A DNA stretch of 64,000 nt from an uncultured Saprospiraceae bacterium (GCA_937959115.1 CALGAW010000028.1:43415-107414); one strand, 5' to 3'; shown: positions 10,301 through 19,125, numbered from the stretch's first letter. A program made the numbers and translations. The notes: generated from the letters alone by a model not told the origin.

Positions 10301-10455
10301 CAGCAAATTCGGAGATTAAAAACAATGTACTTGAGGGAACTGGAAAATTTCGATATATCTGGTGGTTTAGATTTGGAAATGATCCGCTTGGCACTCAATT
10401 CAATTATTCTGGTAATCAAGTTTCAGTTAACTACGATGACTTGCATCGTCCGTAA
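7360..10455 (+). CDS. Secreted LamG / dockerin-like module / beta-helix protein
   Basis: The ATG at 7360 is chosen over a TTG at 7330; it starts a signal peptide (MLTLKRTLPVFTLLF, cleavage near GLDAQ). A LamG/concanavalin-like domain follows (about 30-245; FDGVDDYV, WYHVAATYDG, IDEVRIWNTART). Next is the window's recurring module (about 260-485; EGAYD, PWNYPGTE, VDWVLVSLR, EHRNHLPIL, then DYDLNGDINAAD). A FN3-like domain (about 495-590) and a right-handed beta-helix (about 620 to the end, many N-N-x-F/I turns) complete it. LamG domains bind glycans, and beta-helices of this kind are often polysaccharide lyases or tail-spike-like binders. The N-terminal two thirds match the tandem genes at 29612 and 32617, but the beta-helix does not. 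The C-terminal end may be frameshifted (see the next region). Confidence 0.8.
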   Translation: MLTLKRTLPVFTLLFMLSIILGTGGLDAQPLNNHLQFDGVDDYVSLNNMDVSGNAITLEALINSSNLNNCSTGDCRIISKAIGVAEDDHYWMLSTFNNGAESVLRFRLTTNGITTTQIATIGSFSNNTWYHVAATYDGSTMKLFLDGNEISSIPKTGSLTTNATADAWIGGNPPIATTRPWQGGIDEVRIWNTARTAAEIQANLNTELTGSESGLKAYYQFTEGTGQTINDSAGNNNTVLGSTNSTDTNDPTFVISNPQQEVTVNLNVFLEGAYDPAQAAMTGELLLRGVVPQGQPYLDAPWNYPGTEGSGWLPIDYPVETVDWVLVSLRETLDPETEVARVAAVLLKDGTISPFNIDLNGATNPLYVMIEHRNHLPILSAQSIPIVNNTLSYDFTAENSYSPSGFGQKQVGANWMMYGGNADQDALNGCDINAADRIYWQTVNGLFDVYNPGDYDLNGDINAADRIIFSVNNGIFTSIPKSDSSPELSCTAPNFVLDTCSYMVSWTHPNPLSTTVNYDLKINGIDPGPSVVYPATSKTVDICNLLGINSGNGSVDIELFYWYDGDVSDIRSAGICTINYNFQSSPPGNGTTYADILANAPAWMCVQSANEYLAEFLRQNPDVSYWNQDHAGQLITPLAEPAITGTVVNISPSGNNHTQLIENAIAQAGQDGAVDGGGGIFLVNNLLVNEASLTLRNITLKPSVNAAYKCVTVAAPDVTFFQVSLDLENKPYQYGIDVNANADRFAMVESTITNLYNNSGGSGAMLRLSQSTDDVYIVNNEFIHGIGESPPNDNSLLRGIVVNSSTRDDPKGGIIASNLFDDLQAEGKGDDADAMFFGNFASRQYQIGFRMAVLANEGVNAGKRLIKAQGGGVDAHSNVNHWKDLNGELGIRTTRCHYDNHGVSNTKWTNNLGISDYSNPNSEAFFMQIGNHLWSDNYFAEGIVFNCNKNIQNVVNTPTNVSSYGFVITDYSNGANSTPWPANSEIKNNVLEGTGKFRYIWWFRFGNDPLGTQFNYSGNQVSVNYDDLHRP

Positions 10456-10790
10456 GTGGATAAGCTGTTAAGATCCGGATCGATTGAATTTTACAGGGAA
10501 TGGTCATCAGAGCCATGGTAATGTCAGCATCTGAACTTTTTCTCCCAATAGTAGACTTGCAGTTAATGGCAATATTAGATTGAAAGAAGTATTGCCAACT
10601 TCTGAAAATAAATAAGTCGCTCCGAATCTGAGTTGTTGAAAAAACTACAACCCCTCCACTACCAGGAAACTATCCTTGCAGTGATTGTCGTTTGTCTTTG
10701 TTATGAAGCTGCAAGAATAGAAAAACCGATGATTATAGATCACCGGCTTTCTATGTAGTTGAGGATTCTTTTACTTGAAAAAGGAGCTAG
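10456..10790. other. Intergenic region, possibly with the displaced 3' end of the preceding gene
   Basis: The +1 frame just past the stop of the LamG/beta-helix gene reads DPDRLNFTGNGHQSHGNVSI before a stop at 10532-10534. This looks more like the end of a beta-helix protein than random sequence and suggests a frameshift plus a point stop (TAA at 10469-10471). The remainder holds the stem-loop at 10721-10752 and nothing else I recognise. Confidence 0.4.
10721..10752. terminator. Probable bidirectional terminator
   Basis: An imperfect stem pairs aaaccgatgat with atcaccggcttt around a short loop, with A-rich and T-rich flanks. It lies between convergent genes (the LamG/beta-helix gene on + and the giant surface gene on -). 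The stem has one mismatch and one bulge, so confidence is moderate. Confidence 0.45.
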
Positions 10791-13661
10791 TTAACGTCCA
10801 GCAATAAGCTTTCCACTAATTAGCAACCCATTGTTGTTTAGAATTTTATAAAAATAAACTCCAGTGCTTAGATTATTCGCGGACAATCGATAATTGTCAT
10901 TGTTGGAAAAGGTTTCCTGATGAACTAATCGTCCCATTGCATCGTACAATTCGAATGACTTATCTCCATGTGGGGCATTCTCCAAAATGAAATCAGCAAA
11001 CTCATTGAAAGGGTTGGGTTGTACTGAGACAGACAAATCGGAATATTCAGGATTTGTAGTAGTTGTAGTTACAATGATCGGTACAAAGTCCTCTCCAATT
11101 TCATGATAAGTTTCATTCGTAATCACAGGTTCGTTAAAGTCAAAATAGATGGCCGCACTATTGTGAATCATAGTGCCTAATGCCAAGTTTTGAACCTGAC
11201 TGATTTTAAATTTCACGAATCCATGAGAACCTAGTTCATTAGTAGTTGAATCGACAAGTAAAATATTGTCAAATGTAAATTTCAGAATGTTTCCATTAAT
11301 GATATCTAAATGGTAAGGATGGCTGGAAGTGCCTTGTTGTAAGGAGGAAATATCTAAATGTTCGGAAATCGTATCTCGAATGACAACAGTAAATGCGGTA
11401 TCTGTTCCCACATTTTGAAAACGAATGTGGTAATTCAAATCATCTCCGACTTCAATGTAATGTTCAGTGCCGTATCCTTTTGGTTCTGCCTGTTTATCAT
11501 TAGGATCATAAGAACCAATAATTTCTTGACAGTCAATGGAAACGTGATTTAGGACATCATTCTCATTAAACATGGTAATAAACCCGGTACTGAAGGTGCC
11601 ACTTCCGTTTAGGCCACATCCCTCAATAGCAGTGGTAGGGTAGTAGTTCGGAGAAAAATGACCGGGAGACTGTCCAGCGTACAATCTGTAAGTAGATCCA
11701 TTTGTAGGAACTTTAACCTCCATACTGCTCATAGAATTGAGTTGGAAAAAACCTTGCTTCAAAATTAACTCATCTTCTATTACATAATATTCTAGAGGCA
11801 ATTGCATGTTACCATTCCCTGTGTTTTCGATTGTGAATGTAACTGAATCTTGTCCGCAATTGACGTCTAGGGTTGTAATTGATCCTTCCCATGTGGTATC
11901 AGATGGTATACATATAGAGTCAGGAAAAATATGAGCTTCTACACACATGGTTTGACCTAAGATTGTAGAATCACAGATTGGTGTTGCGTATATTATGAAA
12001 TTTTCACATTGTCCGACATTGATGGTTCCAAGTGAAAAAGAATAGACATTTCCAGCTTGTGAACTCCAGGGAAAACTGCTAGAGTCAACCTGCATCTGAT
12101 TGGGGAATTCCACTTCAACATAAGAGTTTTGAGCAGCAATTGTACCCTGGTTGCAATAGGAGACTTGATATCTGTTTGGAATGCACCGACGCAGCAAATG
12201 AGTAGATACATCAACTGTAAGATTAGGGCATTCTATTGCAGTTTGAGGGGTAAAATCAGTTGTTAACGAATCATTAAGAGCTACATTTACGATTTGAACA
12301 GGATGGCAGGCTTTCCAAAGCGCATTAGGTAGTACTAAGTTTAAAATGTAAGATCCCGTGTCTAATGGAAAAAGATAGTTTCCGGAGGCATCTGTCATTC
12401 CATAGAAGGTATTGGAAGCTCCAGTTGCTCGAATCATCCAATTTCCGATTCCTGTTTCTAATGAGTCATTAAAACAATTCGAGTTTAGATCATGGGTAAC
12501 ATTTCCCATTAAATAATTGTGGTAGAACGTTCCATTATTTGTTAGTTTATATAGAGCCAGTGAGTCAAGAAAAAAAAGATCATCGGAGCCAAATAGATAA
12601 ATATGTTGATCTGTCGCAGAAGCTACATCAACTAAAAAATTATCATTAAATGGCCTTCTCCAAAGCAAATTACCTAATTTGTCTAGTTTTAAAATTTCCA
12701 TTTCATAGATGTAACCACCTTGAATAACATATCCATCGTCAGTTTCATCAATTGACCCTAAACTTTGTGTATTTGTGGAATGAAATAGTTTTGTCCACTC
12801 TCGATTCCCTTGACTATCAAGTTTAATAACCATACCAATGTCACCATTGTCATTTAAAGTTCCAGCGACAACTAATCCTCCATCATTAGTTCCTTTTATT
12901 GAGCCAAAAGTTGAGGTATGAGTAGGATTAGCGCTTAGATTATAAGTACTATCCCAAACCATTTGCCCCGTCGAATTGATAGTTAATAGAAATCCTTTAT
13001 GTGGGTTGAGGCTATTCCCGCCTAATGTGAAAGTATTATTAGGATTGGTAACGACAGTTTGAATAATATTGACATGTTGACCATAAAAAATAGTCGTATC
13101 CGATTCTACAATTCCAAGACTATCGGTTTTCAATAAATTCACTCCACTAGGATGAAGATTTTCGGTAATTAGAAAACCACCATTATGAGTCGCTGCCAGA
13201 TTATATTTCTCAAGAAAACAATCCGAATTAGGATAATGATAATCCCATTCTTTATTTCCAAATTGGTCAATTTTAAATAAATTTAAATTTTGACAGCCAC
13301 TTAGGTCTAAATCCATCTTCGCTATCACATGCCCATTATCTGAAGTAGGCAGAACCTCTCCATCAAATGCTATTGCCATGCTACTATCTATTCCATTATA
13401 ATATTTCCTTTGCCATTGAATGTTACCATCTTGATCTCTTTTGATAGCTATTATTTTGAATTTAATCCAATTTTCATAATGAAGGGTTAGTGCTCCATTG
13501 TCTGAAGTGGGTAATACTCTTGCTCCATTTATGCTGTGAGCAGGCACTTTCTTGACCCAACCTTGGGCATTGAGAGATGTCAAGCATAAAAGTAAAGCAA
13601 GCACATTCAAGATGTAGTTGCGGCTTTGTTTTCTTATTCTTATAGTTAGTTTCGAATTCAT
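10791..13661 (-). CDS. Giant T9SS-exported surface protein, copy 1 of divergent pair
   Basis: The ATG at 13661 is preferred; it precedes a signal peptide ending at LNAQGW, a start shared with the two paralogues at 23938 and 47728. Domains in order: repeats of the type PTSDNG...K-D-x-x-G-N-x-x-W (about 30-370), probably a propeller; a CNA-B/SdrD-like domain with DLNSNCFNDS and GMTDASGNY (about 375-470); beta-sandwich domains with LLRRC and YQVSYCNQGT; a DUF7619-like domain (about 700-855; GSYDPNDKQA, IRFQNVGTDTAF, AAIYFDFNEPVITN). It ends in a type A T9SS sorting domain (VQPNPF, LYDAMGRLV, LSTGVYFYKI). The sorting domain directs export and cell-surface attachment in the family. The function of the passenger is unknown. 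It is divergent from the helical gene at 13812. Confidence 0.88.
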   Translation of the reverse strand: MNSKLTIRIRKQSRNYILNVLALLLCLTSLNAQGWVKKVPAHSINGARVLPTSDNGALTLHYENWIKFKIIAIKRDQDGNIQWQRKYYNGIDSSMAIAFDGEVLPTSDNGHVIAKMDLDLSGCQNLNLFKIDQFGNKEWDYHYPNSDCFLEKYNLAATHNGGFLITENLHPSGVNLLKTDSLGIVESDTTIFYGQHVNIIQTVVTNPNNTFTLGGNSLNPHKGFLLTINSTGQMVWDSTYNLSANPTHTSTFGSIKGTNDGGLVVAGTLNDNGDIGMVIKLDSQGNREWTKLFHSTNTQSLGSIDETDDGYVIQGGYIYEMEILKLDKLGNLLWRRPFNDNFLVDVASATDQHIYLFGSDDLFFLDSLALYKLTNNGTFYHNYLMGNVTHDLNSNCFNDSLETGIGNWMIRATGASNTFYGMTDASGNYLFPLDTGSYILNLVLPNALWKACHPVQIVNVALNDSLTTDFTPQTAIECPNLTVDVSTHLLRRCIPNRYQVSYCNQGTIAAQNSYVEVEFPNQMQVDSSSFPWSSQAGNVYSFSLGTINVGQCENFIIYATPICDSTILGQTMCVEAHIFPDSICIPSDTTWEGSITTLDVNCGQDSVTFTIENTGNGNMQLPLEYYVIEDELILKQGFFQLNSMSSMEVKVPTNGSTYRLYAGQSPGHFSPNYYPTTAIEGCGLNGSGTFSTGFITMFNENDVLNHVSIDCQEIIGSYDPNDKQAEPKGYGTEHYIEVGDDLNYHIRFQNVGTDTAFTVVIRDTISEHLDISSLQQGTSSHPYHLDIINGNILKFTFDNILLVDSTTNELGSHGFVKFKISQVQNLALGTMIHNSAAIYFDFNEPVITNETYHEIGEDFVPIIVTTTTTNPEYSDLSVSVQPNPFNEFADFILENAPHGDKSFELYDAMGRLVHQETFSNNDNYRLSANNLSTGVYFYKILNNNGLLISGKLIAGR

Positions 13662-13811
13662 AATATTGAGTTTAATGTTACAATTCAAAAATCACTTTTA
13701 TTTGATAAAATAAAAAAGACAAATTTTTCATTTTCTCACACATAATTTTTAATTAAAATTTAATAATAAATTGATTATTAGTATTTTGATGTAAATTATT
13801 CACACGCAGTT
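13662..13811. promoter_or_regulatory. Shared divergent promoter region of pair 1, with conserved block at 13718-13750
   Basis: This AT-rich region serves the giant surface gene (-) and the helical gene (+). Read toward the helical gene, 13718-13750 contains gacaaattt, a short variable stretch and cacataatttt. The same arrangement occurs in the other two pair regions with total lengths of 32-34 bp. Read toward the surface gene, TTTG at the block edge is followed 19 bases later by TAAAAGTG, which resembles the Bacteroidota TTTG/TAnnTTTG promoter. The block could therefore be operator plus -33 element; this is inference. Confidence 0.5.
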
Positions 13812-15218
13812 ATGGAAAATTCTAAATTGATCATTCTATTAAACACCTTAAGTAAATCAGAAATTAGAGCCTTTGGCCATTTTTTACAGTGTAAACTCTT
13901 CAATCAAAGAGAAAACGCTATTATCCTATTCAGTTATATAAAGGCTGAACTCAAGTCTTCTAAACCCAAATTGGATAAAAAAACGGTGTACGCAGCGCTT
14001 TTCCCCAATGTACCTTATAAAGATAGAGTAATCCAAGACATGATGTATCACCTTACTGTTCCGTTAGATAAGTTTTTAACGTTTATCAAAATGTATGATA
14101 ATGAGGGAGACGAGCTGATTGCACTTTGTAAAGCCTATCGAGAACGGTCTGTGCTTCAATTGTTTGAAACTGCAGTATCAAAAACCGCCTCGATCCAAAA
14201 TAGCTCAAAGCTTAGAGATAGTGAGTACCATCATCGAAATTATCTATTGCAACAAGAGCAGTATAAGGCTTCCACTCAAAAGGGAAGAGGGCATCAAAAC
14301 AATTTGAATGACGTTGCCACTAGTCTTGATATCAGCTATTTCGCGAATCGTCTTCGACAAAGTTGTTACATGTTGTCTCATCAAAGTGTTTACAATATCG
14401 CTTACGATTTCACTCTGGTAGACGAAATTATCAAGGAGGTCAACCGAAAACAGTTGCTACACATTCCCGCGATTAGCATTTACTACTATTGTTTTTTGGC
14501 ACAACGATATCCAGATCAACTTGAATATTATAATGCACTTCGAAACACCCTTGTCGCTCATGCAAATCTGTTTACTTTGACAGAAATGAAAGACATCTAT
14601 TTGCTTGCGATCAATACCGCAATCAGACGGTTTAACCTTGGATCTTCAGAGCTAATTCCTGACCTTTTAGAACTCTATCGTTCTGGGATTGAGCAAAAGA
14701 TATTACTCACAAATAATGTGCTTTCCAGATTTACGTACAAAAACATGATTGCCCTTGCTTTATACACCACCAAATACGATTGGGCTAAAGAGATTATGGA
14801 AACCTACACCAATTTATTAGAACCCAGATATCGAGAGATTTCCTACCAGTTTAATATTGCTAAATATCATTACAGTAAAGGTGAATATAGTGATGCCTTA
14901 CAATTGCTCTTCTTGTTGAATTCTAATGATGATGTTTACATGAACATCAATACAAAAATATTGCTTTCCCGGATTTATTACGAACAAAACGAACTAGATG
15001 CTTTGGATGCATTGATTGATAGTTTTAAAAAAGCCTTAAGCCGGAAGAAAGAGATTATGGGTTATCACCTAGAGAGTTATAGGAATTTTGTTCAATCTTT
15101 AAATAAATTAGTTCAACTCAATTCATACGACAGAATCGCTAAAAGAAAACTGCTCAAAGAGATTGAAAATACTCAACCGATTGCTGATAAGTATTGGTTT
15201 TTAAAACAGTTAGAATAA
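13812..15218 (+). CDS. Cytoplasmic helical (TPR-like) protein, copy 1 of divergent pair
   Basis: A 468-residue protein with no signal peptide or membrane segment, apparently all alpha-helical, with helix pairs spaced like TPR/SEL1 units in the C-terminal half (YNIAKYHYSKGEYSDAL, then KILLSRIYYEQNELDAL). I recognise no named family. It has two full-length paralogues in the window (22347 and 47929). All three conserve an N-terminal LN-x-ELR-LF-like patch, LDISYFA-RLRQSCYMLSHQ, IPAISIYYY, EMKDIYLLAIN, KILLTNN and a C-terminal DKYWFL-QL. All three are divergent from a giant surface-protein gene. No DNA-binding helix-turn-helix is obvious. A role in regulating or assembling the partner is inferred from position only. 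Confidence 0.75.
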   Translation: MENSKLIILLNTLSKSEIRAFGHFLQCKLFNQRENAIILFSYIKAELKSSKPKLDKKTVYAALFPNVPYKDRVIQDMMYHLTVPLDKFLTFIKMYDNEGDELIALCKAYRERSVLQLFETAVSKTASIQNSSKLRDSEYHHRNYLLQQEQYKASTQKGRGHQNNLNDVATSLDISYFANRLRQSCYMLSHQSVYNIAYDFTLVDEIIKEVNRKQLLHIPAISIYYYCFLAQRYPDQLEYYNALRNTLVAHANLFTLTEMKDIYLLAINTAIRRFNLGSSELIPDLLELYRSGIEQKILLTNNVLSRFTYKNMIALALYTTKYDWAKEIMETYTNLLEPRYREISYQFNIAKYHYSKGEYSDALQLLFLLNSNDDVYMNINTKILLSRIYYEQNELDALDALIDSFKKALSRKKEIMGYHLESYRNFVQSLNKLVQLNSYDRIAKRKLLKEIENTQPIADKYWFLKQLE

Positions 15219-15525
15219 ATTTACATAAACTGCATTATGCATTGGGAATTAGCTATTGGATTCAAAATGAAGTCAATAGATTAAAACAAATATTGACCAT
15301 CCACATCAACATGTAGTTTCCTACATATTAATATCTCTTTTTCTTTGTATTAATAAAATATTTATGTAAGTTAACATTGACTAAAAGGTTTACTAAGTGA
15401 AGAGGTTTATGGCTTCATAAAAGAACAAATAATAAAGAAGTTGCGAATTGAAAAAGTAGCCAATATTATGTTCAACCAATAATAACGCAGATAGAAAAAC
15501 ATTATTAAACAGCCAAAAAAAAAAA
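15219..15525. other. Intergenic region
   Basis: I see no gene here. The region ends in a run of 12 A residues (15515-15526), the last of which is the first base of the next start codon. Promoter elements for the dioxygenase gene should lie here but none is clear. Confidence 0.5.
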
Positions 15526-16380
15526 ATGTTAGGATACAAATTTGAAAATGTTGAAATCAATAACTTAACGACTGAACACTACAATGAGATCAGAAAGGCA
15601 ATACCAGAACATGGTGTCATTTGTATTAAGAATCAGGAACTAAAAGAAGAAGACCTAATTCAATTTACCAAAAAATTGGGGATGCCGGTATTGTTGCCAG
15701 AAGCCTTGCGGTTCAACAATACTAAAAAAGAATATCCAGAGCTTGCGCGAGTGTCCAATATATTGCCTGACGGTACACTACTCAAAAGTCATAAAGCTGC
15801 CGAATATTGGCATAGTGATGGTGACTTTTGGCAGCCAGGAAAAAACTATATTTATAACCTTCTTTATTCGAAAATCGTTCCCGATATAGGTGGTGAAACT
15901 GGTTTTGCAGACTTAAGAATGGCCTACGACGCCCTAAGCCACGAGATAAAAGAACGAATTGCTGAGCTAGAGGTAGTGGTTTGTTGCGATGAGATACCGG
16001 ACTTTAAAGATACAAAACCGGAAGACCGCCAACCAGATGCCTACCATCGGATCACCCATAAGCATGTCGAAACCAGCAGAGTTGGCTTATATATTGGGCA
16101 TACACTAGCCAAAATCAACAAGGTGCCAAAAGAAGAGTCCGACTTCGTCATACGAAAGCTGGTGGATGAAATAGAGAACCCAGCAAACCAATATATGCAC
16201 AAATGGGAAGTTGGCGATTTATTGATCTGGGACAACACCTCAGTCATGCATCGCAGTATGGGCGGGTATGGTGATTTCCCTCGCTTACTTTTCCGGACAC
16301 AAGCATTTATGACACCTCCAACGAAGCAGCAAACGGTCGAAACTAAACAGAACGCATTGGCTGATGATCAGGCTATCTAG
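15526..16380 (+). CDS. TauD/TfdA-family Fe(II)/2-oxoglutarate dioxygenase
   Basis: The 284-residue length and motifs fit the TauD/TfdA family of non-haem iron, 2-oxoglutarate-dependent oxygenases. The iron-binding H-x-D lies in YWHSDGDFW (about residues 91-99). The distal His is in SVMHRSMGG (about 239) and the 2-oxoglutarate-binding Arg in PRLLFRTQ (about 252). GGETGFADLRMAYDAL is a further family hallmark. The enzyme is cytoplasmic, without a signal peptide. Family substrates include taurine, sulfonates, aryloxyacids and amino acid derivatives; the substrate here cannot be told, and no sulfonate transporter or biosynthetic neighbour helps. The gene stands alone. The poly-A run directly before the ATG is notable for possible slippage in the leader, not in the coding frame. 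Confidence 0.88.
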   Translation: MLGYKFENVEINNLTTEHYNEIRKAIPEHGVICIKNQELKEEDLIQFTKKLGMPVLLPEALRFNNTKKEYPELARVSNILPDGTLLKSHKAAEYWHSDGDFWQPGKNYIYNLLYSKIVPDIGGETGFADLRMAYDALSHEIKERIAELEVVVCCDEIPDFKDTKPEDRQPDAYHRITHKHVETSRVGLYIGHTLAKINKVPKEESDFVIRKLVDEIENPANQYMHKWEVGDLLIWDNTSVMHRSMGGYGDFPRLLFRTQAFMTPPTKQQTVETKQNALADDQAI

Positions 16381-16410
16381 AAACACTAAACCAAAACTAT
16401 ATTAATAGGA

Positions 16411-16570
16411 GCGTGGCGCAATTTAGAAAGAACAAAATGAGATTTGGCGGTTGTTATCCAACTTAATTAGCCTAAGTCTTCATCTTACTCTATACCTGCA
16501 AGTGAATTGAAGACAAGATTCGAATTGAAGTACCCAAATGATTCAACTTTAATACTAAATTGCGCCACGC
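16411..16570. repeat. 160-bp element bounded by perfect 16-bp inverted repeats
   Basis: The left end gcgtggcgcaatttag (16411-16426) is exactly complementary to the right end ctaaattgcgccacgc (16555-16570), 128 bp apart. The GC-rich ends contrast with the AT-rich flank. Inside are a direct repeat gaattgaag (16504-16512 and 16522-16530) and a gtcttc/gaagac pairing. There is no open frame. It could be a miniature inverted-repeat element or a structured RNA. I see no clear target-site duplication. Confidence 0.6.
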
Positions 16571-16759
16571 ACTTTTAGATGATTTCCAGTTACATTTTAT
16601 GTTACGGGGGAACGGTTTCATTCGTAAAATAAATAATGCCATCTGTTTTTAGTTTTAGATAGCCTGATCATAAGTTTTCCTTAAAAATGGTTCGATTTCC
16701 GCAAGGTGATCATTCGATTTGTTTGAAACGATTCTCGATCCTTTTTGCCCTAAAAAAAA

Positions 16760-16968
16760 CCTTCAACAAAAGCTGAAAGACTCCTTTCAAAATTAAAAAA
16801 TGTAGTTCCTGAAGATCATGTAGTTGTTTTAAAAAGTATTGTTATATCAATGATAATCACAAGTATCCAAAACGGTTTCTATGTCTTGAAAAAGGTGTCC
16901 AACTGGAAGACGCAGATGGAGGCGTAGAAGGCTTTAAGCACGAAGGAGGTCATATACTAATTTGTTCG
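16760..16968 (+). pseudogene. Frameshifted remnant of an unidentified gene
   Basis: From 16760 one frame reads protein-like sequence (AERLLSKLKNVVPEDHVVVL). Near 16840 the coding-like signal moves to another frame (KYPKRFLCLEKG, then GGVEGFKHEGGHILI) and reaches the convergent gene at 16957. A stop just upstream next to an A8 run suggests a further slip. There is no start codon and no natural end, so this looks like a decayed internal or 3' gene fragment. I do not recognise the family. Confidence 0.45.
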
Positions 16969-19125
16969 CGCCGTCCCAACCCCAGTTGTACCCACATAAT
17001 TAAAAGCATACCCAATGGCATAAACATGAAACACCTTATTATGCGAATCCAGATACAACTTAAAAACGACAGGGCCAACACCACCAAACCCTGATAAGGT
17101 AAGTTCAGTCCTTGCAGTTGACAAATCACCATTGGCTATAGTATAACCAGTTGGGCACTTGAAGGTAAACGCCCCTGTCGGCGCAACGTTCGAACTAGAT
17201 CTAGAGGCAAAAGTAACTTCAGTGTGCTCGTTTCCACTTGGAAATTCAAAGGCGGGCGTCAGCACAATATTGCTAGCAGCATCCCGTCTGATTATTCCAT
17301 GGTCAGTACTCTTAAAATCAATGTTGACGGTGTTTGTTCCCTCTTGGTAGACAACAGGCCATTGCTGCATATTAGGCGTATGACCATCGAAGGGGCCAAT
17401 TTTTATTCCCTTAAAGATCGGATACCTAGGAAATGGTCGATCATTTACTCCTAGTGGGGTCCCTGAGTGTTGTGAATGATTGATACCTGCAATCGTGGTG
17501 TTTGTAATAATTACATTCTGAATCGCACTTGATCGCTGATGAATCGGTATTAGTTCTGCCTCCGTGTAGATACCATATCGACCACCTACGCAAGCGCTTT
17601 GCTTACCCGCACCAAGGGACAGGGCGACTCCATCAAACTGGGAGACAATATCTACATCTAAACCATACAAGCAAGACACACGCAAGGCAGATCCACAGCC
17701 CTGAGTTGCTATTTTACCAATCTGATTTAAGTTTGTATCATTGCCATTAAAACCAGCGGCACCTCCAAAAATATACATTAAGTTACCGCTTGCGCCTGCT
17801 GCTGTTCTTAGCCGAGGGAAAATGGTGATTTTATTGGTTACACGATCAATAGCTTGCACTTCATAAATATGATCATCAATATAAACATCGACTTTCTCTC
17901 CATGATACGGACCGACTGAAAACCCAGGCGGAAGTGCAAGGACAGTTAACACCGTCTTTTGCCCAAAGCTATTGTTTGTGTTTACAGAATTGGCAGCATC
18001 TACCGTGTAATCTGAGTACAACGACTTTCCTGGTCTGGGCGATATAGCAGTTGGATGACCAGCACCTGATCCACAATGAAAGGCTCTTATTGGGCCGAAT
18101 TCATTGGCAGCACAAAAACTATGTACTGAAGGATCATCAGGATGCACGGAGCCTCCAGAAAGACCAGTTCCTTTCAAGGACTTAAACTCCAAACCTTGCA
18201 TGACGATGTTCGTGTTCACCCCAAATCGAATGCCATCATGACAAGCTCGACCGTCCCAATTGAGAATCTTGTTGAGCGCACCCATTTGCCCTCCATCAAT
18301 TCCCACGTTTCCGATCCATCGTAGACGATCCGTATTGTCGATTAACAAGGCAAATTCCAGTTCTACGTTGTTGGCAGTAAACAGCTCCATTGTTCCGTAA
18401 ATCAATGGGCCTTCTACTCTTGCAGTTGATCCATTTTCAACAAAGTTGTTGCCAACTGTAATTCGCTTCGAGATGAGCCACTTACCATTCACATCAATAT
18501 CTGGAACCTCTGGATGGTCACTTTGGTATTGGAATAGACTGTTTAAGGCATCTGAGTCATCCATCCCGTTTCTACCTGAATATCCAAATGCTCCAAAGAT
18601 ATATGGATCAAAACGCTTGTTTTCAAGAATATGCAGCTGAACACTATCGTAATCAATAATCAAATTGCCATCAGCTATACCTGTTCCAGCAGCTAGGACA
18701 GCATATTGGGCACCACCATGCGGCTGACCATCGAAGTAATTTGATTGTTCAAACTTTGATCTAGTTTCTATAGTTGTTCCTACTGAAAATGACTGGTTGG
18801 GGGGTGTCGTTTTTGTTGTATCGATGAATAAATAGTCAACAATGAGATGCTCCGATCCGTTCGGGGACAATTTCATCCACTGCACGCCATCAAAATACCA
18901 AAAGCAACTGCTATCCAACTCGTAGACCAACAATCCCGTTGCTGGATTCGCAATAGAATCCCGTTGGGATAACGTCATTCTAGGAATCAGAATCCCTCCT
19001 TCGGTCGACTCGATATCTAGGAGTGCGGAGCTGTCCGGTGTTGTGGTGTTGATCCCAACATTGTTTATTTGGGCGGAGAACACGAAGGGTAATAAGAGAA
19101 ACAAGAGGGTAAGTAGCTTATTCAT
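16957..19125 (-). CDS. Secreted tail-spike-like beta-helix protein
   Basis: A signal peptide (MNKLLTLLFLLLPFVFSAQ) is followed by the head common in Bacteroidota fibre-like proteins: VGINTTTPDSSALLDI, GGILIPRMTLSQRDSI and GLLVYELDSSCFWYFDG (about 20-90). This head is nearly the same as that of the adhesin at 41813. The body has the RNGMDDSDALNSLF opening typical of pectin-lyase-fold tail spikes and then a long right-handed beta-helix (about 170-600), ending in a beta-rich C-terminal domain. Unlike 41813 it has no YadA-head repeats and no endosialidase chaperone, and no T9SS sorting domain is visible. Glycan binding or cleavage is plausible from the fold. The gene is minus-strand and isolated. 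Confidence 0.7.
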   Translation of the reverse strand: MNKLLTLLFLLLPFVFSAQINNVGINTTTPDSSALLDIESTEGGILIPRMTLSQRDSIANPATGLLVYELDSSCFWYFDGVQWMKLSPNGSEHLIVDYLFIDTTKTTPPNQSFSVGTTIETRSKFEQSNYFDGQPHGGAQYAVLAAGTGIADGNLIIDYDSVQLHILENKRFDPYIFGAFGYSGRNGMDDSDALNSLFQYQSDHPEVPDIDVNGKWLISKRITVGNNFVENGSTARVEGPLIYGTMELFTANNVELEFALLIDNTDRLRWIGNVGIDGGQMGALNKILNWDGRACHDGIRFGVNTNIVMQGLEFKSLKGTGLSGGSVHPDDPSVHSFCAANEFGPIRAFHCGSGAGHPTAISPRPGKSLYSDYTVDAANSVNTNNSFGQKTVLTVLALPPGFSVGPYHGEKVDVYIDDHIYEVQAIDRVTNKITIFPRLRTAAGASGNLMYIFGGAAGFNGNDTNLNQIGKIATQGCGSALRVSCLYGLDVDIVSQFDGVALSLGAGKQSACVGGRYGIYTEAELIPIHQRSSAIQNVIITNTTIAGINHSQHSGTPLGVNDRPFPRYPIFKGIKIGPFDGHTPNMQQWPVVYQEGTNTVNIDFKSTDHGIIRRDAASNIVLTPAFEFPSGNEHTEVTFASRSSSNVAPTGAFTFKCPTGYTIANGDLSTARTELTLSGFGGVGPVVFKLYLDSHNKVFHVYAIGYAFNYVGTTGVGTARTN

